From: Thermoplasmata archaeon
Lineage (GTDB): Archaea > Thermoplasmatota > Thermoplasmata > Thermoplasmatales > ARK-15
DNA: 40,337 nucleotides
Direction: 5' to 3'
Assembly: GCA_038729465.1 (NCBI GenBank)
Contig: JAVYRZ010000008.1
Location: 1-40,337, forward strand
Of this stretch, positions 24,855 to 33,089 are shown piece by piece. The notes under the pieces were generated by a model. That model did no database searches. It saw only the letters and a program-made list of their open reading frames with translations, and was not told where the DNA came from. Position 1 is the first letter of the stretch; each line of letters opens with the position of its first letter. The position numbers and the translations under genes were made by a program.

Positions 24855-26114
24855 ATGAATTCTGAAAATTTATACAATTTAGCCAAGCAATATTTTCCGG
24901 GCGGTGTAAATTCTCCGGTTCGTTATTATGCCCCTTACCCGATTTTCATGAGCCGTGGCTACGGTTCAAAAATATATGATGTAGACAATAAAGAATACAT
25001 AGATTATTGCCTTGGGTTTGGACCCTTAATTCTAGGACATTCAAATGACAAAATCAAAGAAAAAATGAAAGAGTCGATGGATAGATCCTGGCTTCTTGGT
25101 ACCCCGACAGAGTATGAGATCAATCTTGCTAAACTGATCAGAACAGGAATTCCTAACATAAAATTGATGCGATTTACTAATTCAGGCACTGAAGCTACCA
25201 TGCATGTAATTAGAGTAGCCAGAGCTTTTACCAATAAAATGAAGATTATAAAAGTTTTAGGTGGATACCATGGAGCGCATGATTCAGTGCTTGCAAAAGC
25301 AGGCAGTGGAGCGGTTGGCATACCATCCTCTCCTGGAATTCCTGAAGAAGTAACAAAAAATACGCTTCTGGTTGATTACAATAATATAGCTAAACTTGAA
25401 GAGGTTATAAATAAAAATAAAAACAGCATAGCTGCCATGATCTTAGAGCCTGTGCTGGGAAATATTGGTGTTATTACTCCAGATAAAGATTATCTTGCTC
25501 AAGTTCGTGAAATTACTGAAAAAAACGATATATTATTGATTTTTGATGAGGTAATTACTGGATTTAGAAATAGGTTTGGCAGTGTTCAGGATCATTTTAA
25601 AGTATATGCAGACTTGATTACTTTAGGGAAGATAATAGGCGGAGGTTTGCCAATCGGCGCATTCGGCGGTAGAGATGACATAATGAAAAAAATTAGCCCT
25701 GAAGGCAATGTTTACGAGGCTGGAACTTTCTCTGGCAATCCGCTTAGTATAATTGCGGGAACTGAAACTCTGAACATTTTAAAAGAACAAGACTACTCTA
25801 TTTTAAACAATAATACAGAGATGCTCACAAAAAAGATTGGCAATGAGTTAAACATAGAAATAAATAGGTTTGGATCAATGTTTCAAATATTTTTCAAAAC
25901 TGGGCCTGTAAGAGATTATGCTACGGCCATGAAGGCTGACTCTACAAAATTTTTCAAATTTTTCAAATTACTTTTAAATGAAGGAATATACTTACCGCCG
26001 AGCCAGTATGAAACTAATTTCTTGAGTTTTGCGCATACAAACAAAGATCTAGATTACACCAGCACTGCAATGATCAAAGCAATTGAGATGATAAATAATG
26101 ATAATGGGAGCTAG
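24855..26114 (+). CDS. hemL: Glutamate-1-semialdehyde 2,1-aminomutase
   Basis: PLP enzyme converting glutamate-1-semialdehyde to 5-aminolevulinate, the tetrapyrrole precursor. The 419-residue product has all family landmarks: FPGGVNSPVRYYAPYP at the start, TNSGTEATMHVIRVAR near 108-123, GGYHGAHDS, DEVITGFR near 231-238, and the PLP lysine K259 in TLGKIIGGGLPIGAFGG. The start follows from the TATA position and from the family N-terminus. It leads a four-gene operon; the next gene, hemC, overlaps its end by 17 bp. HemA, which makes the substrate, is not in the window. Confidence 0.97.
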   Translation: MNSENLYNLAKQYFPGGVNSPVRYYAPYPIFMSRGYGSKIYDVDNKEYIDYCLGFGPLILGHSNDKIKEKMKESMDRSWLLGTPTEYEINLAKLIRTGIPNIKLMRFTNSGTEATMHVIRVARAFTNKMKIIKVLGGYHGAHDSVLAKAGSGAVGIPSSPGIPEEVTKNTLLVDYNNIAKLEEVINKNKNSIAAMILEPVLGNIGVITPDKDYLAQVREITEKNDILLIFDEVITGFRNRFGSVQDHFKVYADLITLGKIIGGGLPIGAFGGRDDIMKKISPEGNVYEAGTFSGNPLSIIAGTETLNILKEQDYSILNNNTEMLTKKIGNELNIEINRFGSMFQIFFKTGPVRDYATAMKADSTKFFKFFKLLLNEGIYLPPSQYETNFLSFAHTNKDLDYTSTAMIKAIEMINNDNGS

Positions 26115-26946
26115 AGGCAGTAAGTTATCTTTAATTCAGGCGAATATAGTATCGAACTTATTGAAAAACATAGGTATAATAGCCGAAACAAAAGCAATTA
26201 AGACACTGGGTGATGTAAATCTCAAGCCGATATCCAATATTAATGAAAGAGGCATATTTTCCAAAGAGCTTAACAGGCATGTGATAGATGGGGACATTGA
26301 TGCTGCAGTCCATAGCATGAAAGATCTGGATACTGAACTGGAAAATGATTTAGAAATTTCTGCAATTTTAGAACGTGGAGCTGTAGAAGATGTACTGGTA
26401 TCAAAATGGGACATAGAATCTTTTCCAGAACATTATAAAATAGGCACATCCAGTATAAGAAGAAAGATGTTTTTAAAGCATTACAGGCCAGAGATAGAGA
26501 TTGTGGATATTAGAGGAAATGTGGATACCAGAATAAGGAAATACAATGAAAATGAAGTTAATGGAATAATAGTTGCAAAGGCCGGATTGGATCGTTTAAA
26601 CTTGCAAGTGCAATATACAGTGTTAGACAAGCGGATATTTGTGCCTCAGGCAAATCAAGGTGCTATAGCTGTAATTGCCAGAAAGGATAGTGAGAGTTCA
26701 AAGATTTTAAAAAAGCTGGATCACTTAGAAACCAGGATCTCATGTATGATAGAGCGAGAAATTTTAAGCATATTAAAAGCAGGGTGTCATGCGCCCATAG
26801 GCATATATTCATGGATTCAAGACAGTCAGATAAATCTGCAAGTTTCTGAGATATCTGAAGACTCTAAGTCCAGAAAAGATTTATTCTTGAAAAAACATGT
26901 TTCAGAGCAGAAAGAATTGATAAGAGAATTTAAAAAGAGGTGGTGA
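26098..26946 (+). CDS. hemC: Hydroxymethylbilane synthase (porphobilinogen deaminase)
   Basis: Polymerises four porphobilinogens to linear hydroxymethylbilane on a dipyrromethane cofactor. The 282-residue protein has GARGSKLSLIQANIV, VHSMKDLD (catalytic Asp region), IGTSSIRRKMFLK, VDIRGNVDTRIRK and the cofactor-binding Cys230 in AGCHAPIGIYS. It overlaps hemL by 17 bp; either ATG 26098 or ATG 26104 may start it, and the conserved motif begins within five residues of both. It is slightly short at the C-terminus relative to bacterial enzymes (about 310). Its TGA stop is in the same frame as the following cobA. Confidence 0.96.
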   Translation: MIMGARGSKLSLIQANIVSNLLKNIGIIAETKAIKTLGDVNLKPISNINERGIFSKELNRHVIDGDIDAAVHSMKDLDTELENDLEISAILERGAVEDVLVSKWDIESFPEHYKIGTSSIRRKMFLKHYRPEIEIVDIRGNVDTRIRKYNENEVNGIIVAKAGLDRLNLQVQYTVLDKRIFVPQANQGAIAVIARKDSESSKILKKLDHLETRISCMIEREILSILKAGCHAPIGIYSWIQDSQINLQVSEISEDSKSRKDLFLKKHVSEQKELIREFKKRW

Positions 26947-26949
26947 GTT

Positions 26950-27666
26950 CTGTCAGGAATAGTTTATTTAGTAGGTGCTGGGCCAGGAGATCCGGAGCTA
27001 TTAACGTTAAAGGCATTAAATATATTAAAAAAAGGGGACATTGTAATGTATGATTACTTGATAAACAAGAACATATTAAAGCTGTTACCCCCGCAAGTTA
27101 AGAAAATAGCAGTTGGCAAAAATAAAAAAGAAGACACGGATGTACAACAGGACCGAATTAATAAACTGTTAGTTAAATATGCGAAAGAGGGCAAGAAAGT
27201 AGTGAGGTTGAAAAGTGGAGACCCGTTTTTGTTTGGCAGAGGTGGCGAAGAAATAGAATATTTAAAAAGCCAAAAAGTGAGGTTTAGGGTAATACCTGGC
27301 ATTAGCTCGTCAATAGGTGTGCCCACATACGTTGGGTTACCGTTGACACATCGAAATTTTTCGTCATCGATAATGATCATATCTGGGCAACTTAGAAAGG
27401 GTAATACGCTGGATTGGGATTATATTGCAAAATTTAAAGGTACGTTAGTGATATTAATGGGTGCTAAAAACCTTGAGGATATTATAGCTTCATTATTGAA
27501 AAACGGAAAAGATGCAGATACACCAATATGTCTGATTAGAAATGGAACATTAAAATCACAGATAGTTTTGAAAGGATCATTGCAAAACATAATAAAAACA
27601 GCTAAAGCCAATAACATAAAGGCTCCGTTAATTACTGTTATAGGATCAGTAGTGAATTTGCTATGA
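26950..27666 (+). CDS. cobA: Uroporphyrinogen-III C-methyltransferase, probable CTG start
   Basis: Adds two SAM methyl groups to uroporphyrinogen III to give precorrin-2, the branch point to siroheme, cobalamin and archaeal (siroheme-derived) heme. No ATG, GTG or TTG is available at the right place: the conserved GIVYLVGAGPGDPELLTLKA is complete only if translation starts at CTG (26950), giving M-S-G-I-V as in relatives. GAGGTG (26937-26942) is 7 nt before it. The first ATG, at 27046, would delete the SAM-binding loop. Other motifs are VRLKSGDPFLFGRGGEE and IPGISSSIGVPTYVGLPLTH. It is 238 residues and in frame with hemC, separated by one TGA. Confidence 0.93.
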   Translation: MSGIVYLVGAGPGDPELLTLKALNILKKGDIVMYDYLINKNILKLLPPQVKKIAVGKNKKEDTDVQQDRINKLLVKYAKEGKKVVRLKSGDPFLFGRGGEEIEYLKSQKVRFRVIPGISSSIGVPTYVGLPLTHRNFSSSIMIISGQLRKGNTLDWDYIAKFKGTLVILMGAKNLEDIIASLLKNGKDADTPICLIRNGTLKSQIVLKGSLQNIIKTAKANNIKAPLITVIGSVVNLL

Positions 27667-28406
27667 TCAAAATAGCAATGTTTAGACCTGAGAGCAAGAA
27701 CATTGAGTACAAGATCGAGGATGTTGAGGTAATTAATATTCCGGTCACAAAAACAGTAGACACGAACATAGACATTTTAAATTTTTTAAAATCGATAGGT
27801 CCTGTAGAGTATTTGATATTTACAAGCACACTGGCAGCTCAAAAATTTAGAAGATCTATAGGTGATCAATTTGATCTATATTTAAACCAAGCTAAAGAAG
27901 TCATCGCGATCGGAACAGAAACTGCAAAGGCAATACGTTCAAAGGCCACAGTGGTTCCGCCAGTGCAGTCTACTGCGGGCATTGCTGAACATCTAAAATC
28001 AAAGAGTGGAACAGTTCTTTTAGTGCGCAGCAGGCAGGGAAATCCAACACTTATTAAAGAGCTTGGTTCTCATATGTCAGTTTATGTTCTTGATATCTAT
28101 AGTTCTCAACAGCTATTGCCAGATCAAAGGCACATAGAGTTTTCAAAAGAGTTAATCAATAAACATGTAGACGCTTTAATTTTTACATCTTCAATGATTA
28201 CAACCTCTTTCTACAATATATTTTCCGTGCTGGATTCTAAACTTGTCGAGCATTTAACAGAAGTTTTGAAAATTGCTATCGGCAAAGAAACAGAAAATAC
28301 CATGACCTCCCTAAATTTAGTGCCAGATCATACATTGTCAAAACCCGAAATATTGAAAGCCATAAAAATTGTAAAAGAGATCTGTTCAAAAAGAGGAAGG
28401 CAATAA
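27663..28406 (+). CDS. hemD: Uroporphyrinogen-III synthase
   Basis: Cyclises hydroxymethylbilane with inversion of ring D to form uroporphyrinogen III. The family is poorly conserved, but the 247-residue length, two-lobed organisation, and the segments YLIFTSTLAAQKFRR, VIAIGTETAKAI, VPPVQSTAGIAEHL, VLLVRSRQGNPTLIKEL and DALIFTSSMITTSF fit well. Its ATG overlaps the cobA stop by four bases (ATGA), so translation is coupled. It ends the operon; a 69-bp gap with a fresh promoter follows. Confidence 0.93.
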   Translation: MIKIAMFRPESKNIEYKIEDVEVINIPVTKTVDTNIDILNFLKSIGPVEYLIFTSTLAAQKFRRSIGDQFDLYLNQAKEVIAIGTETAKAIRSKATVVPPVQSTAGIAEHLKSKSGTVLLVRSRQGNPTLIKELGSHMSVYVLDIYSSQQLLPDQRHIEFSKELINKHVDALIFTSSMITTSFYNIFSVLDSKLVEHLTEVLKIAIGKETENTMTSLNLVPDHTLSKPEILKAIKIVKEICSKRGRQ

Positions 28407-28423
28407 AATTAGAAAAAATAAAA

Positions 28424-28432
28424 TTTTTATAG
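28424..28432 (+). promoter_or_regulatory. TATA box of the trmI-3HCDH operon
   Basis: TTTTTATAG lies about 50 nt before the trmI ATG; transcription would start near 28455, leaving a short leader containing GGTGAT (28461-28466). Confidence 0.4.
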
Positions 28433-28475
28433 GTTAGTATCTCTATCTATTTTAAATTAAGGTGATTGAATTTTT

Positions 28476-29228
28476 ATGGTCATTCTAAATTGTACAAAGA
28501 TGTTAATCGATGAAAAAAATAAGAAGTATTTGATTAGAGTTACGGGTAAGTTTGAACATGTTAAAGATCTTGGAATAATAGATACTTCCAGATTTATCGA
28601 TAAGAATAATGGTGATAAAATAGAAATTTATGACCGTAATTTTTGGATTTTAGAGCCTACAACCGAAGACATGCTCGGGTTTTTAGAAAGATCAGCACAA
28701 ATCGTGTCATCCAAGGATATTGCATCAATCTTGTATAAGTGTAATATCAGATCTGGATCTATGGTAGTAGAAGCAGGTGCAGGATCTGGATTTATGAGCA
28801 TAGCTCTGTTAAATACAGTAAGGCCTGCAGGTAAAGTGATCACTTATGAGCTAAGGTCTGATTTTGCCGAAGTTTCCAGAAAGAACATAGAACTTGCAGG
28901 ACTGGAAGAATACTGGACCTTAAAACTAGACAATATAGCGAACATAAGCGAGAAAGATATTGATTCTGCGATCATAGATATTCCGGAGCCATGGACCGCA
29001 GTTTCTGCAATATATGACGCTTTAAAAAGCTCAGGGTGGCTTTCTGCATATGTGCCGACAGTGGCGCAGGTTGAGCGTACTGTAAAAAGTCTGAAATCTC
29101 ATAATTTTGTTGATATTGAGGTAAAAGAGATACTTGAGAGAAAATGGGTAGTGGGAGAGATGGGATCCAGGCCCGAAACACAGATGCTCGGGCATACTGG
29201 ATTTCTGATATTTGGAAGAAAGGTGTAA
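28476..29228 (+). CDS. trmI: tRNA (adenine-N1)-methyltransferase TrmI
   Basis: Methylates N1 of adenine 57 and/or 58 in the tRNA T loop; archaeal enzymes can do both. The 250-residue protein has an N-terminal beta domain and the class I SAM fold: ILEPTTEDML, VVEAGAGSGFMSIALL (motif I), VITYELRSDFAEVSRKNI, DSAIIDIPEPW (motif IV, D-x-P) and ERKWVVGEMGSRPETQMLGH near the C-terminus, all typical of TrmI. GGTGAT is 9-10 nt before the ATG, slightly long. The fused acyl-CoA enzyme starts 16 nt downstream and is probably co-transcribed. Confidence 0.95.
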   Translation: MVILNCTKMLIDEKNKKYLIRVTGKFEHVKDLGIIDTSRFIDKNNGDKIEIYDRNFWILEPTTEDMLGFLERSAQIVSSKDIASILYKCNIRSGSMVVEAGAGSGFMSIALLNTVRPAGKVITYELRSDFAEVSRKNIELAGLEEYWTLKLDNIANISEKDIDSAIIDIPEPWTAVSAIYDALKSSGWLSAYVPTVAQVERTVKSLKSHNFVDIEVKEILERKWVVGEMGSRPETQMLGHTGFLIFGRKV

Positions 29229-29244
29229 AGGAGTGATAAAAAAA

Positions 29245-31161
29245 ATGAAAAATGTAGTAGTAGTAGGTGCCGGAACAATGGGGCACAGCATAGCTGAGAT
29301 CTCTGCGCAGGCAGGATATGCTGTTAGTATTATAGATGTAAATGATGCATTGCTTGAAAAAGCAAAATCTAAGATTAAATGGAGCTTGGACAAACTGGCT
29401 GAAAAAAACAGGCTTAGAGAGCCTGTGAAAACGATATTTGAAAGAATAAAATATAGCACAGACCTAAAAGAGGCTGCTAAAACTGCAGATTTAGTAATCG
29501 AGGCAGTGTCTGAAGATGAAAAACTGAAAAAGAGCATATTTCAGCTATTAGATAATACAGTTCCAGAACATTGTATTATGGCCACCAACACCTCATCCAT
29601 TCCTATCTCATACTTAGCTGAAGGGCTATCTAAAAATAAAAATGTGATCGGACTTCATTTTTTCAATCCTCCCTCGCTCATAAAGCTGGTAGAACTAATT
29701 GTTATAGATAAAACAGACATTAAGACTATAACGACAGCAGAGAAATTTATAGACACTCTGAATATGTCCTATATCAAAGTAGAGAAAGATGTACCGGGTT
29801 TTGTAGTAAACAGGCTCAATATCCGCATCTTTTTGCAGGCACTAAGACTAGTAGAGCAGGGCTATTCTCCAGAAAGCATAGACATTGTTGCAAAACAGAG
29901 GCTCGATTTTCCAATGGGGTTATTAGAGCTTATAGATTTTATAGGGTTGGATGTATTGAATAGGGTTATTATAGAACTGAAAGCGCACGGCTTTGATATT
30001 GAAGAATCTAGTATACTAAAAACAAAGGTATCTGAAAACAAATTAGGAATGAAAACTGGTGAAGGATTTTATAAATATGGAAAAAATTATGAGAGAATCG
30101 AATTTTCAGAGATAGATATTTTCAGGGTAGATCCTTTAATGCTGATTGCACCGGCGATAAACGAGGCAGCATGGCTTATAGCTAACAAGGTAGCGGACAG
30201 TGCGGTAATAGATAAAGGAATGAAAATCGGCATGAATTTTCCGAAAGGATTATTAGAATATTCGGATGAATATGGGTTAGATCTGGTACTTGAAACGCTT
30301 AAAAAACTCGGTGTAAAGCCAGAGCAGTTATTGGAAAATATGATAAAAGAAAACAAGTTGGGAATGAGTACAGGAGAGGGATTTTACAGATGGAACTATA
30401 AAAAGAGAGCATATAAAACGATAATATATGAAAAAAGGAGCAGTTATGCGCTAATAACTTTTAATAGACCTCAAAAACTAAACGCTTTGACAAAAGATAC
30501 ATGGCTAGAATTAAAAGAAGCGCTCATTGAAGCAGATTCTGATTCTGATGTAAAATCCATACTTTTGACCGGTTCAGGCAAGGCATTTTGCACTGGTGAT
30601 GATATTGCAGTGATGGCATCATGGAAAGATAAAAGTGATGCTTCTGAGTTTTTTGATCAAGCTGATACATTTACGGAGCAGGTATTAAAAACGAGCAAAC
30701 CGATAATAGGCCTGGTTAACGGTTTTGCTTACGGTGGTGGATTTGAGATATTATTGTTGTTTGATATGGTATTTATCGCAGAAAATGCAAAACTATCTTT
30801 GCCAGAGCTAAAGATAGGTGCAATACCGCCAATTGCTGCAACATACGGAGTCATAAAATACAGAAAAGAGCTGATCAAACATATTTTCACAGCAGATGTT
30901 ATCTCTGTAAAAACAGCAAAAGAGATTGGCATTGCAGATGAGATAGTACCTAATGAACAGTTATTAGAAGCAGGTATAGAAACAGCTTTAAAAATATCAA
31001 AAATGCCATTGAGCGCCATTAAAGCAGCTAAAAAGCTGGTGAACATAGATAAACAGAGCTACCGTAAAACATTGAAAGCCGGCCTGGATGAATTGATCGA
31101 GATCGCGGATACTGATGATTTTAAAACTGGCATGACCAGATTCTTAGAGAAAAAACGTTAA
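29245..31161 (+). CDS. Fused 3-hydroxyacyl-CoA dehydrogenase / enoyl-CoA hydratase
   Basis: Bifunctional enzyme for hydration of enoyl-CoA and NAD-dependent oxidation of the 3-hydroxyacyl-CoA. The 638-residue order is dehydrogenase first, hydratase second, the reverse of bacterial FadB, as in other archaeal fusions. The NAD loop is VVVGAGTMGHSIAEI, the catalytic region TNTSSIPIS and HFFNPP, followed by two 3HCDH C-domains (each ending in a KLGM-(K/S)-TGEGFY repeat), then a crotonase domain from about residue 395, with the oxyanion helix GFAYGGGFEILLL and both catalytic glutamates (GGGFE and LPELKIGAIP). The start at 29245 follows GGAGTGAT; an ATG 33 nt upstream is less likely. The 3' end overlaps the convergent carboxypeptidase gene by 4 bp. 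Confidence 0.95.
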   Translation: MKNVVVVGAGTMGHSIAEISAQAGYAVSIIDVNDALLEKAKSKIKWSLDKLAEKNRLREPVKTIFERIKYSTDLKEAAKTADLVIEAVSEDEKLKKSIFQLLDNTVPEHCIMATNTSSIPISYLAEGLSKNKNVIGLHFFNPPSLIKLVELIVIDKTDIKTITTAEKFIDTLNMSYIKVEKDVPGFVVNRLNIRIFLQALRLVEQGYSPESIDIVAKQRLDFPMGLLELIDFIGLDVLNRVIIELKAHGFDIEESSILKTKVSENKLGMKTGEGFYKYGKNYERIEFSEIDIFRVDPLMLIAPAINEAAWLIANKVADSAVIDKGMKIGMNFPKGLLEYSDEYGLDLVLETLKKLGVKPEQLLENMIKENKLGMSTGEGFYRWNYKKRAYKTIIYEKRSSYALITFNRPQKLNALTKDTWLELKEALIEADSDSDVKSILLTGSGKAFCTGDDIAVMASWKDKSDASEFFDQADTFTEQVLKTSKPIIGLVNGFAYGGGFEILLLFDMVFIAENAKLSLPELKIGAIPPIAATYGVIKYRKELIKHIFTADVISVKTAKEIGIADEIVPNEQLLEAGIETALKISKMPLSAIKAAKKLVNIDKQSYRKTLKAGLDELIEIADTDDFKTGMTRFLEKKR

Positions 31162-32624
31162 AAGTGAACATATTTAGAATCCAGGTATTGAATCAGCCGA
31201 TCAGAATTGTAATGTTCTCCAAACACCTGCTGTTGCAAAGTTTTAGGATCATATATACTGCCCCATCTGTGTATGTTTTGATATAGCCATTGTTTCATAT
31301 CCAAATAGCTCATAGATTCTAGCTTATCATTCAGCTTGAACCATATCATACCTGCAATAATGTTGCCGAGAGAGTATGTTGGAAAGTATCCAAAGCTGCC
31401 GTTGCTCCAGTGTGTATCCTGCAATACACCCTCTTTATCATTTTTGGGCACAATGTCTAACAATTGGCCCATCATATCATTCCATACAGTGGGCAACTCA
31501 TCAACATTAATCTTGCCAGAAATCAGATCTTTTTCAATGTTGTATCTCAGTATTATATGAAAATTATAAGTTAATTCGTCTGCATCGACCCTGATCAGAC
31601 TCGATTTGACTGTGTTTACGTACCTATAAATATCCTCTGCCGAGTATTTTGAGACAAAGTTAAGTTCTGATTTTATAATAGGATATACTTTATTTATAAA
31701 TGCTCTGCTTCTGCCAATCACGTTTTCCCAGAATCGAGACTGCGATTCGCCGATACCTAAAGAGTTACTGTCTGCGATGGGTGTGTAATTGAGCTCAGGA
31801 TCCTGTTGAAGTGCATGAATAGCATGTCCACTTTCGTGTATGGTAGAATACATTGTTTTCTTAAAATCTGTGCCCTCATAGCGGGTAGTAATTCGAACAT
31901 CATCAGGTCCTATCTTGGTAGTAAATGGATGTGTTGATACGTCCATTCTAAATTTGGTGGTAGGCATGTCCAACAACTTTATGATCTTGAAGTTAACTTC
32001 TCTCATTGCATTAACATCATATTTCATATGTTCCAGTGGATGATCCTGCGGAAAATAGTTTTCTGACATCACTTTATTTTTAATTTTTAGGGACTCTGAT
32101 GAAAGTCTGGAAAAGATAGAGTCGAGGTCAGATACGCGCATGCCTTCTTCATATAGATCTAAAAGAGCATTATATGGATTTGCCACATAACCTAAGTAAT
32201 CTGCTTCTTCTCTGCTAAGTTCTACGATCTTCTCAAGATACGGTTTAAACATTTTAAAATCAGATTTTTCCCTGGCCTCTCTCCATTTTATTGTAGCTTG
32301 CGCGGTAATTTTATTGTATGTCTCTATAAATGATGCGGGTAAAACATTATAAAAATGTAGGGTTCTATTCATCACTCTCAATACTCCAAGCTCCTGATCG
32401 TTAAGGTCAGTTTCATTTTTAGCACGGGATACTAGCAAATTCAAGTTCTGTATCATTTTTTGTTTTAATACTGCAATTTCTGCAAGAGCATTGGATCTTG
32501 CCTCTATACCCTCTACAGGCATGTTTGTTTCCAAGTCCCAGCCAAATAATGAATTTGCACTGTCCAATGACCAAATCGATTTATAATTATCTAATATCTC
32601 CAAAACCACTTTGTTTTTAAACAT
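31158..32624 (-). CDS. Carboxypeptidase Taq (M32 family)
   Basis: Cytosolic metallocarboxypeptidase that removes C-terminal residues from peptides. The 488-residue, mostly helical protein has the zinc motif HESGH at about 263-267 (TIHESGHAIHALQQDP), the third zinc ligand in GIGESQSRFWEN, and the M32 segments SLFGWDLETNMP, FTTKIGPDDVRITTRY and RVDADELTYNFHIILRY. The start at 32624 is supported by GGTGAG 4 nt upstream; the GTG at 32633 overlaps that site. It is the last gene of a thiolase-DUF35-carboxypeptidase unit, 31 nt after DUF35; a functional link is not obvious. Confidence 0.95.
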   Translation of the reverse strand: MFKNKVVLEILDNYKSIWSLDSANSLFGWDLETNMPVEGIEARSNALAEIAVLKQKMIQNLNLLVSRAKNETDLNDQELGVLRVMNRTLHFYNVLPASFIETYNKITAQATIKWREAREKSDFKMFKPYLEKIVELSREEADYLGYVANPYNALLDLYEEGMRVSDLDSIFSRLSSESLKIKNKVMSENYFPQDHPLEHMKYDVNAMREVNFKIIKLLDMPTTKFRMDVSTHPFTTKIGPDDVRITTRYEGTDFKKTMYSTIHESGHAIHALQQDPELNYTPIADSNSLGIGESQSRFWENVIGRSRAFINKVYPIIKSELNFVSKYSAEDIYRYVNTVKSSLIRVDADELTYNFHIILRYNIEKDLISGKINVDELPTVWNDMMGQLLDIVPKNDKEGVLQDTHWSNGSFGYFPTYSLGNIIAGMIWFKLNDKLESMSYLDMKQWLYQNIHRWGSIYDPKTLQQQVFGEHYNSDRLIQYLDSKYVHF

Positions 32625-32655
32625 GTCTCTCACCTAAATATCTTAATTTATAATT

Positions 32656-33087
32656 TTATTCACTCTTAAAAAATTCATAGGTCAAATTATTTTCTTCTCT
32701 CTTTACCACTTTCAATTTTAGTTTCATGCCTATTTTTATCTCTTTGCGATCTTTGATGTTCAACCATGCCAATACTTTCACCCCTTCTTTCAACTGCCCA
32801 ATAGCAACTATATACTCTGGAAAACCCTCAAATGATGTTGGCTTCACATTTATAATAGTGTATGTATCGAGTATCGCATCTCCATCAAGTTCGATCCATT
32901 CCATATTACTGGTCTTACATGAAGGACAATCTGCCTGCGGTGGGAAATATAACGTTTTACAATCCCTGCATCGAGTACCCATAATCTTATCCTGTTCTAG
33001 TCCTTTGAAAAAAGGTTCTATGTTCTTGATAGGGATCTGGTATTTTAATTCCAATTTGCGTTTATCTAAGAACAATGGATAATCCAT
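32656..33087 (-). CDS. DUF35 OB-fold acyl-CoA-binding protein
   Basis: A 143-residue protein with an N-terminal helix, a rubredoxin-like zinc ribbon (CRDCKTLYFPPQADCPSC, two CxxC pairs) and an OB fold. In archaea such proteins bind CoA thioesters and bridge acetoacetyl-CoA thiolase and HMG-CoA synthase in a complex that channels the intermediate. It starts 2 nt after the thiolase stop with its GAGGTGAT overlapping the stop, so partnership with that thiolase is nearly certain. HMG-CoA synthase, the third member of the archaeal complex, is not adjacent. Confidence 0.93.
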   Translation of the reverse strand: MDYPLFLDKRKLELKYQIPIKNIEPFFKGLEQDKIMGTRCRDCKTLYFPPQADCPSCKTSNMEWIELDGDAILDTYTIINVKPTSFEGFPEYIVAIGQLKEGVKVLAWLNIKDRKEIKIGMKLKLKVVKREENNLTYEFFKSE

Positions 33088-33089
33088 AT

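Noticed and set aside
29031-29537. 168-codon minus-strand ORF across the trmI/dehydrogenase junction
   Set aside because: It lies antisense to two firmly identified genes and is a Ser/Phe-rich shadow of their codons.
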